Positions 37,968-45,858 of a stretch of 64,000 bases of DNA are shown piece after piece (position 1 is the stretch's first letter; every line of letters starts with the position of its first letter). The position numbers and the translations under genes are program-made. Source of the stretch: Fimbriimonadaceae bacterium (lineage in GTDB: Bacteria; Armatimonadota; Fimbriimonadia; Fimbriimonadales; Fimbriimonadaceae). The DNA lies in assembly GCA_019454145.1 (NCBI GenBank), contig CP075366.1:971564-1035563 (forward strand), given 5' to 3'. The notes beneath the pieces are model-generated. The model was not told where the DNA came from. It made no database searches and saw only the letters and a program-made list of their open reading frames with translations.

Positions 37968-39256
37968 TGTGAATCCATTTCCATGAGTTCGAATAATACT
38001 TGCATACTCCTACCAAAGACCGCTGCGACAGGCATACTTACCATAGATAAGCCACTAAGAGCTGCTTCAAGCCAGCCGCCAAACCCAGCAATGCCGATTG
38101 CAAACATTCCGGCGATCACCTCAATTAAAATCCAGGTGCCTAAAGCTGCAGCTGAAACTGCAGCGAGAGATCCAGTTACCCATAAGCCAGCCGCTATAAC
38201 AATAACTGCAGTTGCAGCACCAGCAACTGCGGCAGCGATTGTTCCAGCTGTAGTCGGCTCTTGACCTTTACCATATTCACCTGCTTGATATACAGCGGCA
38301 CCAATAAGGGCACCCAGAATAGCCGCTAAAATCCAGAGAGCTGGCACAATCCAGTTGCCTGATGAATCGACAAAATTCACTGGATTTGATTTACAATATG
38401 TATACCAATTGACCCCTTGTCTAACTGAATCCTCGTTTATAAACCTCCCGGTTTCCGGTTCGTAGTACCTCGCCCGCATATAAATCAGGCCGCTTTCATC
38501 ATCCTGCACGTGGCCCAAGTTGGCGACATACCGACCCTTCGGCCCGCCCGTTGTGTTACCCTGGCGCACTCCGCCCCAGACATCGTAGTTCCGCTCATCA
38601 TATATATCCCAAGCGGTTCCGCCGCTTAGTGATCTCACAGTTGCAATCATATTCCCATGTGTATCATACAACGGATAACTCGTTACCGCTCCACTTCCAC
38701 TGTCCACCGTCATTGCTTCAATGCCGCGGGCACCAACGAAGCTACGGGTGAGTTTTACACTGCTACCGTCGTTCACATCTTCTTCAACTGGCATCTGACC
38801 ATCATAGTAACTCCGAGTCAGTATTGTAGTTGTTCCATCACCCACTTCTTTTTTCACGCGCATGCCGTCAGCTCGATAAGTGAATTCACTATCCCATCCA
38901 GCGATGCCGGAAGAAATGCCAATAAGGCGATTCACGCGATCCCAGTAATACGATTCATCGCCAGAACTGGGCGTTTCCTTATAGGTTCGGTTTCCAACCG
39001 CGTCATGCTCATAAGTTGCACCAGGGCTTGCCGTCATCCGGTTTAAGTTGTCGTAAGTCCAAGAACCAACCTTCGCACTCGCAGAAATTCTGTTACCCGC
39101 CGCATCATAACCCCACGTTTGAACTTCGTTGCTTAAACCATCGTTGTAGTCAACATCTGTTAAATAGTCAAAGTCTGCATCGTAGCCGTAATATTCGGTG
39201 CGAACCGTGCTCCAGTTAGCATAACCAGGAGTGGTTCTTGCTAACACAAAATGCAC
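37964..39256 (-). CDS. RHS cassette 3: long core repeat plus hydrophobic tip
   Basis: 430 residues from a GTG at 39256. Homology to the main RHS protein starts within ten residues (RTTPGYANWSTVRTEYYGY) and continues through YD repeats and the core to YYEPETGRFINED and VNFVDSSGN. The segment 38535-39052 is identical at the DNA level to 41319-41836. The tip is unique and strongly hydrophobic/Ala-rich (PALWILAAILGALIGAAVY; AGTIAAAVAGAATAVIVIAA; AALGTWILIEVIAGMFAIGI). No recognised enzymatic domain. Stop overlaps the start of the 87-aa membrane protein. Confidence 0.7.
   Translation of the reverse strand: MHFVLARTTPGYANWSTVRTEYYGYDADFDYLTDVDYNDGLSNEVQTWGYDAAGNRISASAKVGSWTYDNLNRMTASPGATYEHDAVGNRTYKETPSSGDESYYWDRVNRLIGISSGIAGWDSEFTYRADGMRVKKEVGDGTTTILTRSYYDGQMPVEEDVNDGSSVKLTRSFVGARGIEAMTVDSGSGAVTSYPLYDTHGNMIATVRSLSGGTAWDIYDERNYDVWGGVRQGNTTGGPKGRYVANLGHVQDDESGLIYMRARYYEPETGRFINEDSVRQGVNWYTYCKSNPVNFVDSSGNWIVPALWILAAILGALIGAAVYQAGEYGKGQEPTTAGTIAAAVAGAATAVIVIAAGLWVTGSLAAVSAAALGTWILIEVIAGMFAIGIAGFGGWLEAALSGLSMVSMPVAAVFGRSMQVLFELMEMDSQ
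38535..39052 (-). repeat. RHS core repeat, copy in cassette 3
   Basis: About 518 bp that I read as identical to 41319-41836. Sequence on both sides is clearly homologous but diverged (for example TCGTAAGTCCAAGAACC versus TCATAAGTCCAAGAGCC at one end), so the identical tract is bounded like a conversion track. Confidence 0.85.
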
Positions 39257-39274
39257 TACTTCTAAATCGCATCT

Positions 39275-39502
39275 TCATTTTTTGCTATTCGTAGAGGAAG
39301 TATTGCTCTTACTTTGATTAGCTCGTCGTGCAATTTGTCGATACTGAGCCAAACTCGTTGATTTGGAAAACGTAATCCAAATATAGCTAATTAAAAAAAC
39401 ACCCCCAAGAACTAAACCAGCATTTCGCGGAATTTGATCCCAGAATAGAGCGACCATGCAAATCAATCCAATAAACCCTATTGTGATTACTCGATTATTC
39501 AT
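39275..39502 (-). CDS. Small membrane protein following RHS cassette 2
   Basis: 75 residues: two helices (VITIGFIGLICMVALFW; AGLVLGGVFLISYIWITF) and a basic, Ser-rich tail (RRANQSKSNTSSTNSKK). It starts 5 bases after the cassette-2 stop and ends 18 bases before the cassette-3 start. Candidate immunity partner for cassette 2. Confidence 0.55.
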   Translation of the reverse strand: MNNRVITIGFIGLICMVALFWDQIPRNAGLVLGGVFLISYIWITFSKSTSLAQYRQIARRANQSKSNTSSTNSKK

Positions 39503-39507
39503 AGCAA

Positions 39508-40494
39508 TTATTGCGGTTGAGTATCAAACCATTCCTCCAATTTACCAATTAAGCCCGATGGTAACCCTCCCGGTTTACCGGCTTCAATAAAGGATGCTGC
39601 AAATTCCCAACCATCATCCCCGAGTGCGGCCAGTATTGATCCAGCTTTTGCCAGATAAAGACCTCTTACAACTGCATTTACACCTTGCATCATTGCTCCA
39701 GTCCCCAAAAGCATCAGCAGCATTCCTTTTCTCAAGTGGTCTGCTGCAACTAATGAGTATGCGCCCCCGTTTGGCCACGAAAGTATTGCAAGGCCAGTCA
39801 AATACTCAATTTGACCTCTAATGTGATTTATCATTCCTGATAAAAATGCTGCAATGCCAATTGACATAAGTATTTTAGCGTAATCCATTAATGCAGTGCC
39901 TAGTTGTTGTGTTTCTTCATCAGAATTACCACTAGGATCACATTTAGTAGTTGGCAGATTACTTGCATATACAAAAAAATTTCTTCCCGTCTTGTATAAA
40001 TCCTCGCTAATAAACCTCCCCGTTTCCGGCTCATAGTATCTGGCCCGCATATAAATGAGCCCGGACTCATCATCTTGCACATGACCGAGATTGGCCACAT
40101 ACCGCCCCTTAGGCCCGCTGGTTGCAGCACCTTGGCGCACTCCGCCCCAGACATCGTAGTTCCGCTCATCACCTATATTCCAAGCGGTACCCGCACCGTT
40201 TTTAGTTACGGTCGCAATCATATTCCCATGTGTATCATACAACGGATAACTCGTAGTTGTCGTTGTCCCATCATCCACCGTCATCGCTTCGATACCCCCA
40301 GCACCGATAAAGTTTTGAGTTAGCTTCACAAAGTTTTGGCTGATGGATTCTCGCTCCTCTTCTTCAATAGGCATTTGCCCATCGTAGTAGCTTCTCGTTA
40401 CGTTTGTCACAGTCCCATCGCTTGATTCCTTGCGCACACGCATGCCATCGGCGCGGCAAGAATTTGAATAGCCAGAAATTATTAATGGGCTCAT
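39508..40494 (-). CDS. RHS cassette 2: core repeat plus hydrophobic tip
   Basis: 328 residues. About 13 unrelated residues (MSPLIISGYSNSC) precede the core, which starts at RADGMRVRKES, the same boundary as in cassette 4. Core: SYYDGQM, FIGAGGIEAMTVDDG, YDTHGN, DERNYDVWGGVRQG, YYEPETGRFISED, TKCDPSGN. Tip: SDEETQQLGTALMDYAKILM then helices (SIGIAAFLSGMINHI; MLLMLLGTGAMMQGVNAVV). Its ATG overlaps the stop of the 83-aa membrane protein (ATGA), so translation can be coupled to the preceding gene. Confidence 0.7.
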   Translation of the reverse strand: MSPLIISGYSNSCRADGMRVRKESSDGTVTNVTRSYYDGQMPIEEEERESISQNFVKLTQNFIGAGGIEAMTVDDGTTTTTSYPLYDTHGNMIATVTKNGAGTAWNIGDERNYDVWGGVRQGAATSGPKGRYVANLGHVQDDESGLIYMRARYYEPETGRFISEDLYKTGRNFFVYASNLPTTKCDPSGNSDEETQQLGTALMDYAKILMSIGIAAFLSGMINHIRGQIEYLTGLAILSWPNGGAYSLVAADHLRKGMLLMLLGTGAMMQGVNAVVRGLYLAKAGSILAALGDDGWEFAASFIEAGKPGGLPSGLIGKLEEWFDTQPQ

Positions 40495-40742
40495 TTTGTT
40501 CCGGTTCGATGAGTTGCCCTCAATTCAAAATATATTAAAGCAATTGCCAGGTAAACAATCGCATAGACAATATGCAACGCTCCAGCAATGGATGCTAAAG
40601 GTATGCCCAGAAATAATGTTGTTCCAAACACAACTAGCTCGTTCTTTGTCTTAACTCGATGTCTTTTTATTACACTGAACAGATAAATTACTGCAATTAT
40701 CTGCACTGAATACTGTATGGCAATCATTATGGAAGCCCCCAA
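40491..40742 (-). CDS. Small membrane protein following the main RHS gene
   Basis: 83 residues, three hydrophobic stretches (IMIAIQYSVQIIAVIYLFSV; LVVFGTTLFLGIPLASIAGA; IVYAIVYLAIALIYF). The start lies 16 bases inside the 3' end of the main RHS gene and its stop overlaps the cassette-2 start. Placement right behind the tip of the active RHS gene is where an immunity gene normally sits. Confidence 0.55.
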   Translation of the reverse strand: MGASIMIAIQYSVQIIAVIYLFSVIKRHRVKTKNELVVFGTTLFLGIPLASIAGALHIVYAIVYLAIALIYFELRATHRTGTK

Positions 40743-43700
40743 AAGCTATCTTGACCAGGATAAGAATCAGTTGCCATACCTTCCATTAAGTCAGCCATCA
40801 GTAATCCTATAATCAACAATGAGTAACCGATGACTGCTCCTGCTAATTTTCCTGTAGGAAGCTTACCAAGACACTTTGCACTGAAAGCTGCTACTGCTAA
40901 AGTCCCACCAAATGCTGAGAGAGCTAACCCTACGGCCCACTTCAATGTTGCACCATCATTTGAATGGGTGCTCCATGCAGTACCTATCACAGCGATTAGT
41001 AATGTCGCGGCAGTGATAGCTTCGAAAGCATCCTTGGCACTCTCTGCAGATGCCATCCACATCCCAATCCCAAAAGCAAAAGGCACAGCAGCAAGGATTC
41101 CTAAAAACGCGATAAATTGACCAACGTTCTCATCTGATTGGCCATCATAATCTGCCCTACAAGTGGGTAAATTTGAAGCATATATATACCAATTATAACC
41201 AGATTTTCCTGGATCACGACTGATAAACCTTCCACTTTCAGGCTCATAGTATCGAGCCCTCATATAGATCAAGCCCGACTCGTCGTCCTGCACATGACCA
41301 AGATTGGCAACATACCTTCCCTTCGGCCCGCCCGTTGTGTTACCCTGGCGCACTCCGCCCCAGACATCGTAGTTCCGCTCATCATATATATCCCAAGCGG
41401 TTCCGCCGCTTAGTGATCTCACAGTTGCAATCATATTCCCATGTGTATCATACAACGGATAACTCGTTACCGCTCCACTTCCACTGTCCACCGTCATTGC
41501 TTCAATGCCGCGGGCACCAACGAAGCTACGGGTGAGTTTTACACTGCTACCGTCGTTCACATCTTCTTCAACTGGCATCTGACCATCATAGTAACTCCGA
41601 GTCAGTATTGTAGTTGTTCCATCACCCACTTCTTTTTTCACGCGCATGCCGTCAGCTCGATAAGTGAATTCACTATCCCATCCAGCGATGCCGGAAGAAA
41701 TGCCAATAAGGCGATTCACGCGATCCCAGTAATACGATTCATCGCCAGAACTGGGCGTTTCCTTATAGGTTCGGTTTCCAACCGCGTCATGCTCATAAGT
41801 TGCACCAGGGCTTGCCGTCATCCGGTTTAAGTTGTCATAAGTCCAAGAGCCAACCTTTGCACTGGCAGAAATTCTATTCCCTGCCGCATCATAACCCCAC
41901 GTTTGAACTTCGTTGCTTAAACCATCGTTGTAATCCACCTCGGTGAGGTAGTCAAAGTCGCTATCATAACCGTAATACTCCGTGCGAGTGGTGCTCCAAG
42001 TATCGTAACCAGGAGTTGCACGGGTAAGAAAACTCGTACTTGTCTTTAGCCCAAGATCATGAGCATAAGCCGCAGTGGTTCCACGGATAGATTCCCGCGC
42101 ATAGCTACCACTGACTAACTGGTTCCAGTAATGCTTTACGCCAAGCGTACGGCCCGAAGTATCGTACTCGTACTCTGCGCTCACAAAACTCAATGGAGCA
42201 TTAGTTGTATCGTAGTTCGAAGCGCTACTTTGCGGAGTCATCGCAAACAATGCCTTGGTCATTTGCCCAAGCCCGTTAAAGATGTAACGAACTTCTTCGG
42301 CACTGTTCACCCAGTTCCCGCTGACGTACGCTTGTTTATTGATGCGTGTGAACATCCGGTTGACATTGACGCCTGTGCCACGGATTCCGTAGCCCGAATA
42401 CTTATAACGGGTGGTTCCGTTTGGAGTAGCGATGGTAGAGGTCGAACGATTCCCAATTTCATCGTAGGTGTAATCGGTTGTTGTGACTTGGCTACTACCC
42501 GCATCTTCTACGATAGTGGCTGGCGCACCTTTAGCCACTCCACTTTGAACGTAGTCAATCTCTTGCTCAACTCCGCTCAAGCCATCGGTGATAGTGAGCG
42601 GTTGACCGTTCTCAACTGTTGCATCAGTAGTTCCGTAGGTGTAACTCACCACGTTTTGGCTACCTTGATCCACGCTCAGAACATTGCCATCAACATCGTA
42701 AGTGGTGGTAAACACACGATTGGCTGCATCTTGGGTTTCTATAGCCTTACCTAAAAGGTCGAACTCTAAAGTTTCGGTGGTGCGGGCACTGGCTCCACCA
42801 TAGTCCTCAGTGACTTCGGTAGCATTACCATACGCAGGCGCGTTGTCTGCCCCGTAAACACTTCTGGTTTGAACGTAGTTATAGGTTCCGCTCACTACCT
42901 TTTGGAGCTTCCAAACATCTACCGGGCGGCCTTTGCTATCGTAATCGAACTTAGCCGAGTACTTGGCGGTATCTGCTTTGATTTGGTACTTCCAAGCATA
43001 GGCAGTGCCGTAAGAAGGCACAGTTTCGCCTGTGTCTAACCAAATGCCACCATGCTTGTTATCGTAGACTTTGTACGTTTGACCTTTTTTTCCTTGGGTT
43101 GCACTGCTGTCGTAGTAGTCGGTAAATGAATATCGGACGGTGGAACCAGCGGTAACTCGAACTGCCTTTTGTTGGAAGTACTTATCTTCGCCCCAAAATG
43201 CCGTATCCGTGGTCACTAACCGGGTTTGAGCACCTTGCCCCCACTGATCGGGCCAAGCGTATTCATATTTCTTTTCTTCGACCGGATTGCCGAGGAAGTT
43301 ATATTTAGTAGTCTTTTTGGAAATTGTTGGATATACACTGCCAAGCCCAATATTGCCAATGGATGGATCAAGTGTTCCGACTTGCTCTTCGATTAGGTTT
43401 TGACTAATATCGTCGTATGTTTTTTGAGTTGAAACCTGAACAACAGTGTTTCCGTCAAATCCAGGGTTGTCCACCGGGCCGGAATCGTAAACTAACTGAC
43501 CGTTGTCCGTTTCTTCACCTACACGCATCCCACCAGAAATAGGTGTATATGTGACAACGCTGTATTCTCCAGGCACGGTTGTGCCACCTGCTCTGCCTAC
43601 AACCGCCGTTCGAAGACCATTTGTTATTCCGACGTTTAGCGTGTAGACGATTCCTGAGGGTTCTGTGATTTGCGTAACACGCACGGAGTCTGAGGGGTAG

Positions 43701-44899
43701 GAATATCCATCAATAATAATGTCAGTGCTATACGAAATGTAAGTTGACATACCCCGAGGGTCAGTCATTGAAGTCATTAAGTTTCCGGAATAGCCGTAAC
43801 GATTGATCCGACCATATTCAGGCGAACCACTTCCGATTGTTCGTACTTGCTGGACAGAAGTGAGTTGACCGCTCGTGTATCCGTAGAGTACTTTGCGTTC
43901 TTCTGCCGAACTGTAAGCTCGAATTTGAGTGACCCTATCGCCCGTCCAAGTGAGTTCAATACTTCGACCGTTAGGCATATCAACGCCGACAAGTGGATTT
44001 TCACTTACGTCGCCATTTGACTTGGTAAAAGTGACCGGTGTAGTTCCGTAAGTGTAAGTCGTCTCGTTATTGTGTCGATCCTTGACCCAAACGGGTTTAA
44101 GAACATTGTTTGGTTCGGCGGTTGCGCCAGCATCATCCCAAGGTTTTGATCCGCTTGTGTATTCTCCTTGTTTTTCGTACTGATAGACCGTGCCATCTGG
44201 GGTCATGGTCTTGTTTGAAATCAAAACCCAATAAAGAGCACCCCCGAAAGTCACATATTCATATTCAGTTTCGTATTCGTTTTTGTCCCACGGAGGAGTT
44301 GTGAGAATGCCGTCAACGTCTCTTTGAACAGTTGTTTCTTTGCCATCCGCATCCGTGACAATAACCGCTTCAACTGGCTGAGAAGGAATGTTGGGATCCG
44401 TCTCAGAACTGGGGCGGCGTTTCATTCCAGTTGGCACACTTCGTACAGGCGCCTTGGAACTCTTGAGCAGCCCTCCCGCAGTGGATCGAAGGTCGGCGCT
44501 TAGAGTCCAACCAATACCAAACGGGCCTTCATCAATACTATTCGCCGAATATGAGCGGGTGATGTTGACTGGGATACCATAGCCACCTTCAAAACTGAGA
44601 TCCGTTGCCGATGTCGAATAGTTTCCTGTTCGCAGGTTGACGCCCTTATAAACGACATCAAACTTTGCTTGTCCAGCATAATAGGGGTTGCCAAGACGCC
44701 CTTTGAGTTGCCCCATCTCCTTTGCCGACAGCTTTCTCGATTCCACTGGTTTGGCCTTGGTGGTCGGTTCTTCAACCTCGACTGGTTTATTGGGGTCATA
44801 AGCGTACAAGTTAGATGGTATCCCCAGCGTCAACATGAGGATTGCGCAGATATTGCAAAGAGGTTTGCGCAGTCGAGATTCGGCAATAGTTGTTATCAC
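40727..44899 (-). CDS. RHS/YD-repeat secreted protein (main gene)
   Basis: 1390 residues. Signal peptide at about 1-33 (ICAILMLTLGIPSNLYA). An N-terminal DUF6531-like region follows (VNLRTGNYSTSATDLSFEGG; ITRSYSANSIDEGPFGIGWT), then many YD repeats that would build a hollow shell, and the RHS core (YDTHGN; DERNYDVWGG; GRYVANLGHVQDDESGLIYM; RARYYEPESGRFISRD; PTCRADYDGQ). The last 140 residues are a tip with several membrane-type helices (FIAFLGILAAVPFAFGIGMW; AGAVIGYSLLIIGLLMADLM). Usual RHS proteins deliver a C-terminal toxin; no known toxin domain is recognised here. Coupled by ATGA to the C39-like gene upstream. Confidence 0.88.
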   Translation of the reverse strand: MITTIAESRLRKPLCNICAILMLTLGIPSNLYAYDPNKPVEVEEPTTKAKPVESRKLSAKEMGQLKGRLGNPYYAGQAKFDVVYKGVNLRTGNYSTSATDLSFEGGYGIPVNITRSYSANSIDEGPFGIGWTLSADLRSTAGGLLKSSKAPVRSVPTGMKRRPSSETDPNIPSQPVEAVIVTDADGKETTVQRDVDGILTTPPWDKNEYETEYEYVTFGGALYWVLISNKTMTPDGTVYQYEKQGEYTSGSKPWDDAGATAEPNNVLKPVWVKDRHNNETTYTYGTTPVTFTKSNGDVSENPLVGVDMPNGRSIELTWTGDRVTQIRAYSSAEERKVLYGYTSGQLTSVQQVRTIGSGSPEYGRINRYGYSGNLMTSMTDPRGMSTYISYSTDIIIDGYSYPSDSVRVTQITEPSGIVYTLNVGITNGLRTAVVGRAGGTTVPGEYSVVTYTPISGGMRVGEETDNGQLVYDSGPVDNPGFDGNTVVQVSTQKTYDDISQNLIEEQVGTLDPSIGNIGLGSVYPTISKKTTKYNFLGNPVEEKKYEYAWPDQWGQGAQTRLVTTDTAFWGEDKYFQQKAVRVTAGSTVRYSFTDYYDSSATQGKKGQTYKVYDNKHGGIWLDTGETVPSYGTAYAWKYQIKADTAKYSAKFDYDSKGRPVDVWKLQKVVSGTYNYVQTRSVYGADNAPAYGNATEVTEDYGGASARTTETLEFDLLGKAIETQDAANRVFTTTYDVDGNVLSVDQGSQNVVSYTYGTTDATVENGQPLTITDGLSGVEQEIDYVQSGVAKGAPATIVEDAGSSQVTTTDYTYDEIGNRSTSTIATPNGTTRYKYSGYGIRGTGVNVNRMFTRINKQAYVSGNWVNSAEEVRYIFNGLGQMTKALFAMTPQSSASNYDTTNAPLSFVSAEYEYDTSGRTLGVKHYWNQLVSGSYARESIRGTTAAYAHDLGLKTSTSFLTRATPGYDTWSTTRTEYYGYDSDFDYLTEVDYNDGLSNEVQTWGYDAAGNRISASAKVGSWTYDNLNRMTASPGATYEHDAVGNRTYKETPSSGDESYYWDRVNRLIGISSGIAGWDSEFTYRADGMRVKKEVGDGTTTILTRSYYDGQMPVEEDVNDGSSVKLTRSFVGARGIEAMTVDSGSGAVTSYPLYDTHGNMIATVRSLSGGTAWDIYDERNYDVWGGVRQGNTTGGPKGRYVANLGHVQDDESGLIYMRARYYEPESGRFISRDPGKSGYNWYIYASNLPTCRADYDGQSDENVGQFIAFLGILAAVPFAFGIGMWMASAESAKDAFEAITAATLLIAVIGTAWSTHSNDGATLKWAVGLALSAFGGTLAVAAFSAKCLGKLPTGKLAGAVIGYSLLIIGLLMADLMEGMATDSYPGQDSFWGLP
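41319..41836 (-). repeat. RHS core repeat, copy in the main RHS gene
   Basis: Partner of 38535-39052, offset 2784 bases. Covers the core up to about 40 codons before the tip switch. Shorter, diverged copies of the same core lie in the other cassettes; a stretch around GTATCATACAACGGATA occurs in all five. Confidence 0.85.
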
Positions 44900-45858
44900 T
44901 TTTTAGCTCCAGTAGTGTTAGATTGAATCGTTAGAATCGTGGCTGAAAACGATTTGTCGCTGGCCGCAGGGATAGAAATTTCTCGGTCGTTTTTGATGAA
45001 CGGATCGTAAACCAGCACTTTCGCTGGCTTAATTTGTTTTACGAGAAGATAATGCTCTTGGTTAAGCCAAATAAATGGCACCCTTTTTCGCCTAAAATCA
45101 TTATTGTCAACAAGTAAGCCTTCGCAGGAGAATCCGCGTGATTCCAAGGATTTTTGAATTCCAGCCATTGATGTTCCATCTTCTGAAGTGCCACATTCTT
45201 TTTCTAGGATGTCCAGAGATGGAATGGACAGATTCTTAGCCTTGTAAAACTCTTGGATGCAGCGAGGCCCACAGAGTGCCATTTCTCTCTTCGCATTTGC
45301 CTGTTGCTTATCGACGGCTACTTGAAGCAACTGATCGTAGTCCTCACGAGATTTGCCCTCTGGCAACATCTTTATCAGTCGTTTGTGCACGCCGTAGACT
45401 AATGGAGAAAGCGGTCTATCTTGAATAAACTCAACGTACTCGTCTCTGGCCTGAGCGACTTTGCCTTCCGCCATCAGACAGTTAATCGCTTGGTAACGAG
45501 CTTGGTCGATCACTTCACCGTAAGAGGGGTCTTGAGCATCGGAACCTTTGTGCTTAGCTTCTGTTTCAAGAAAAATTGCCCTGGCCTCTTCTAGATTCTT
45601 CTCATTTGCTTCAATATATGCAAGCTTCATTCTTGCAGCGGACACTGAATCCTGAACCGATGTATCTGGACTATTTAAGTTTTTCTCAACATAGTCATTC
45701 AGCGCTTCCTTCTTTTCCGGTTGCCTAAGATTCTCGGTGTAGGCTAGTCTATTGGAGTTTGCTGATTTTTGCTGATTCGCAATCCACTGATAAGCTCCTA
45801 GCCCAATGGTTAAGATAGCCAGTGCAGACAATGCGTAAATGCTATTCCTCATTCCCAC
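44896..45858 (-). CDS. Membrane-anchored C39-like cysteine peptidase
   Basis: 320 residues. One N-terminal anchor (SIYALSALAILTIGLGAYQW), a helical TPR-like region (about 40-190) and a C39-type domain: Cys196 in ALCGPRCIQEFY, GTSMAGIQKSLESRGFS, His269 in WLNQEHYLLV and Asp285 in VLVYDPF. The Cys-His-Asp order is intact; the usual upstream Gln is not obvious. The stop overlaps the RHS start (ATGA) and the start overlaps the Gly-rich gene by 10 bases. It could process the RHS protein or its tips, or act on a delivered peptide; this is inference from the tight operon. Confidence 0.75.
   Translation of the reverse strand: MGMRNSIYALSALAILTIGLGAYQWIANQQKSANSNRLAYTENLRQPEKKEALNDYVEKNLNSPDTSVQDSVSAARMKLAYIEANEKNLEEARAIFLETEAKHKGSDAQDPSYGEVIDQARYQAINCLMAEGKVAQARDEYVEFIQDRPLSPLVYGVHKRLIKMLPEGKSREDYDQLLQVAVDKQQANAKREMALCGPRCIQEFYKAKNLSIPSLDILEKECGTSEDGTSMAGIQKSLESRGFSCEGLLVDNNDFRRKRVPFIWLNQEHYLLVKQIKPAKVLVYDPFIKNDREISIPAASDKSFSATILTIQSNTTGAKK

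Noticed and set aside
38551-39219. Plus-strand frames repeated in the RHS cassettes (also at 41335-41830)
   Set aside because: They recur only because the antisense RHS core DNA is repeated; the translation is low-complexity and not protein-like.
35500-42000. RHS core repeats as a CRISPR array or transposon
   Set aside because: Repeats are hundreds of bases long, irregularly spaced and protein-coding, with no transposase, terminal repeats or short spacers.
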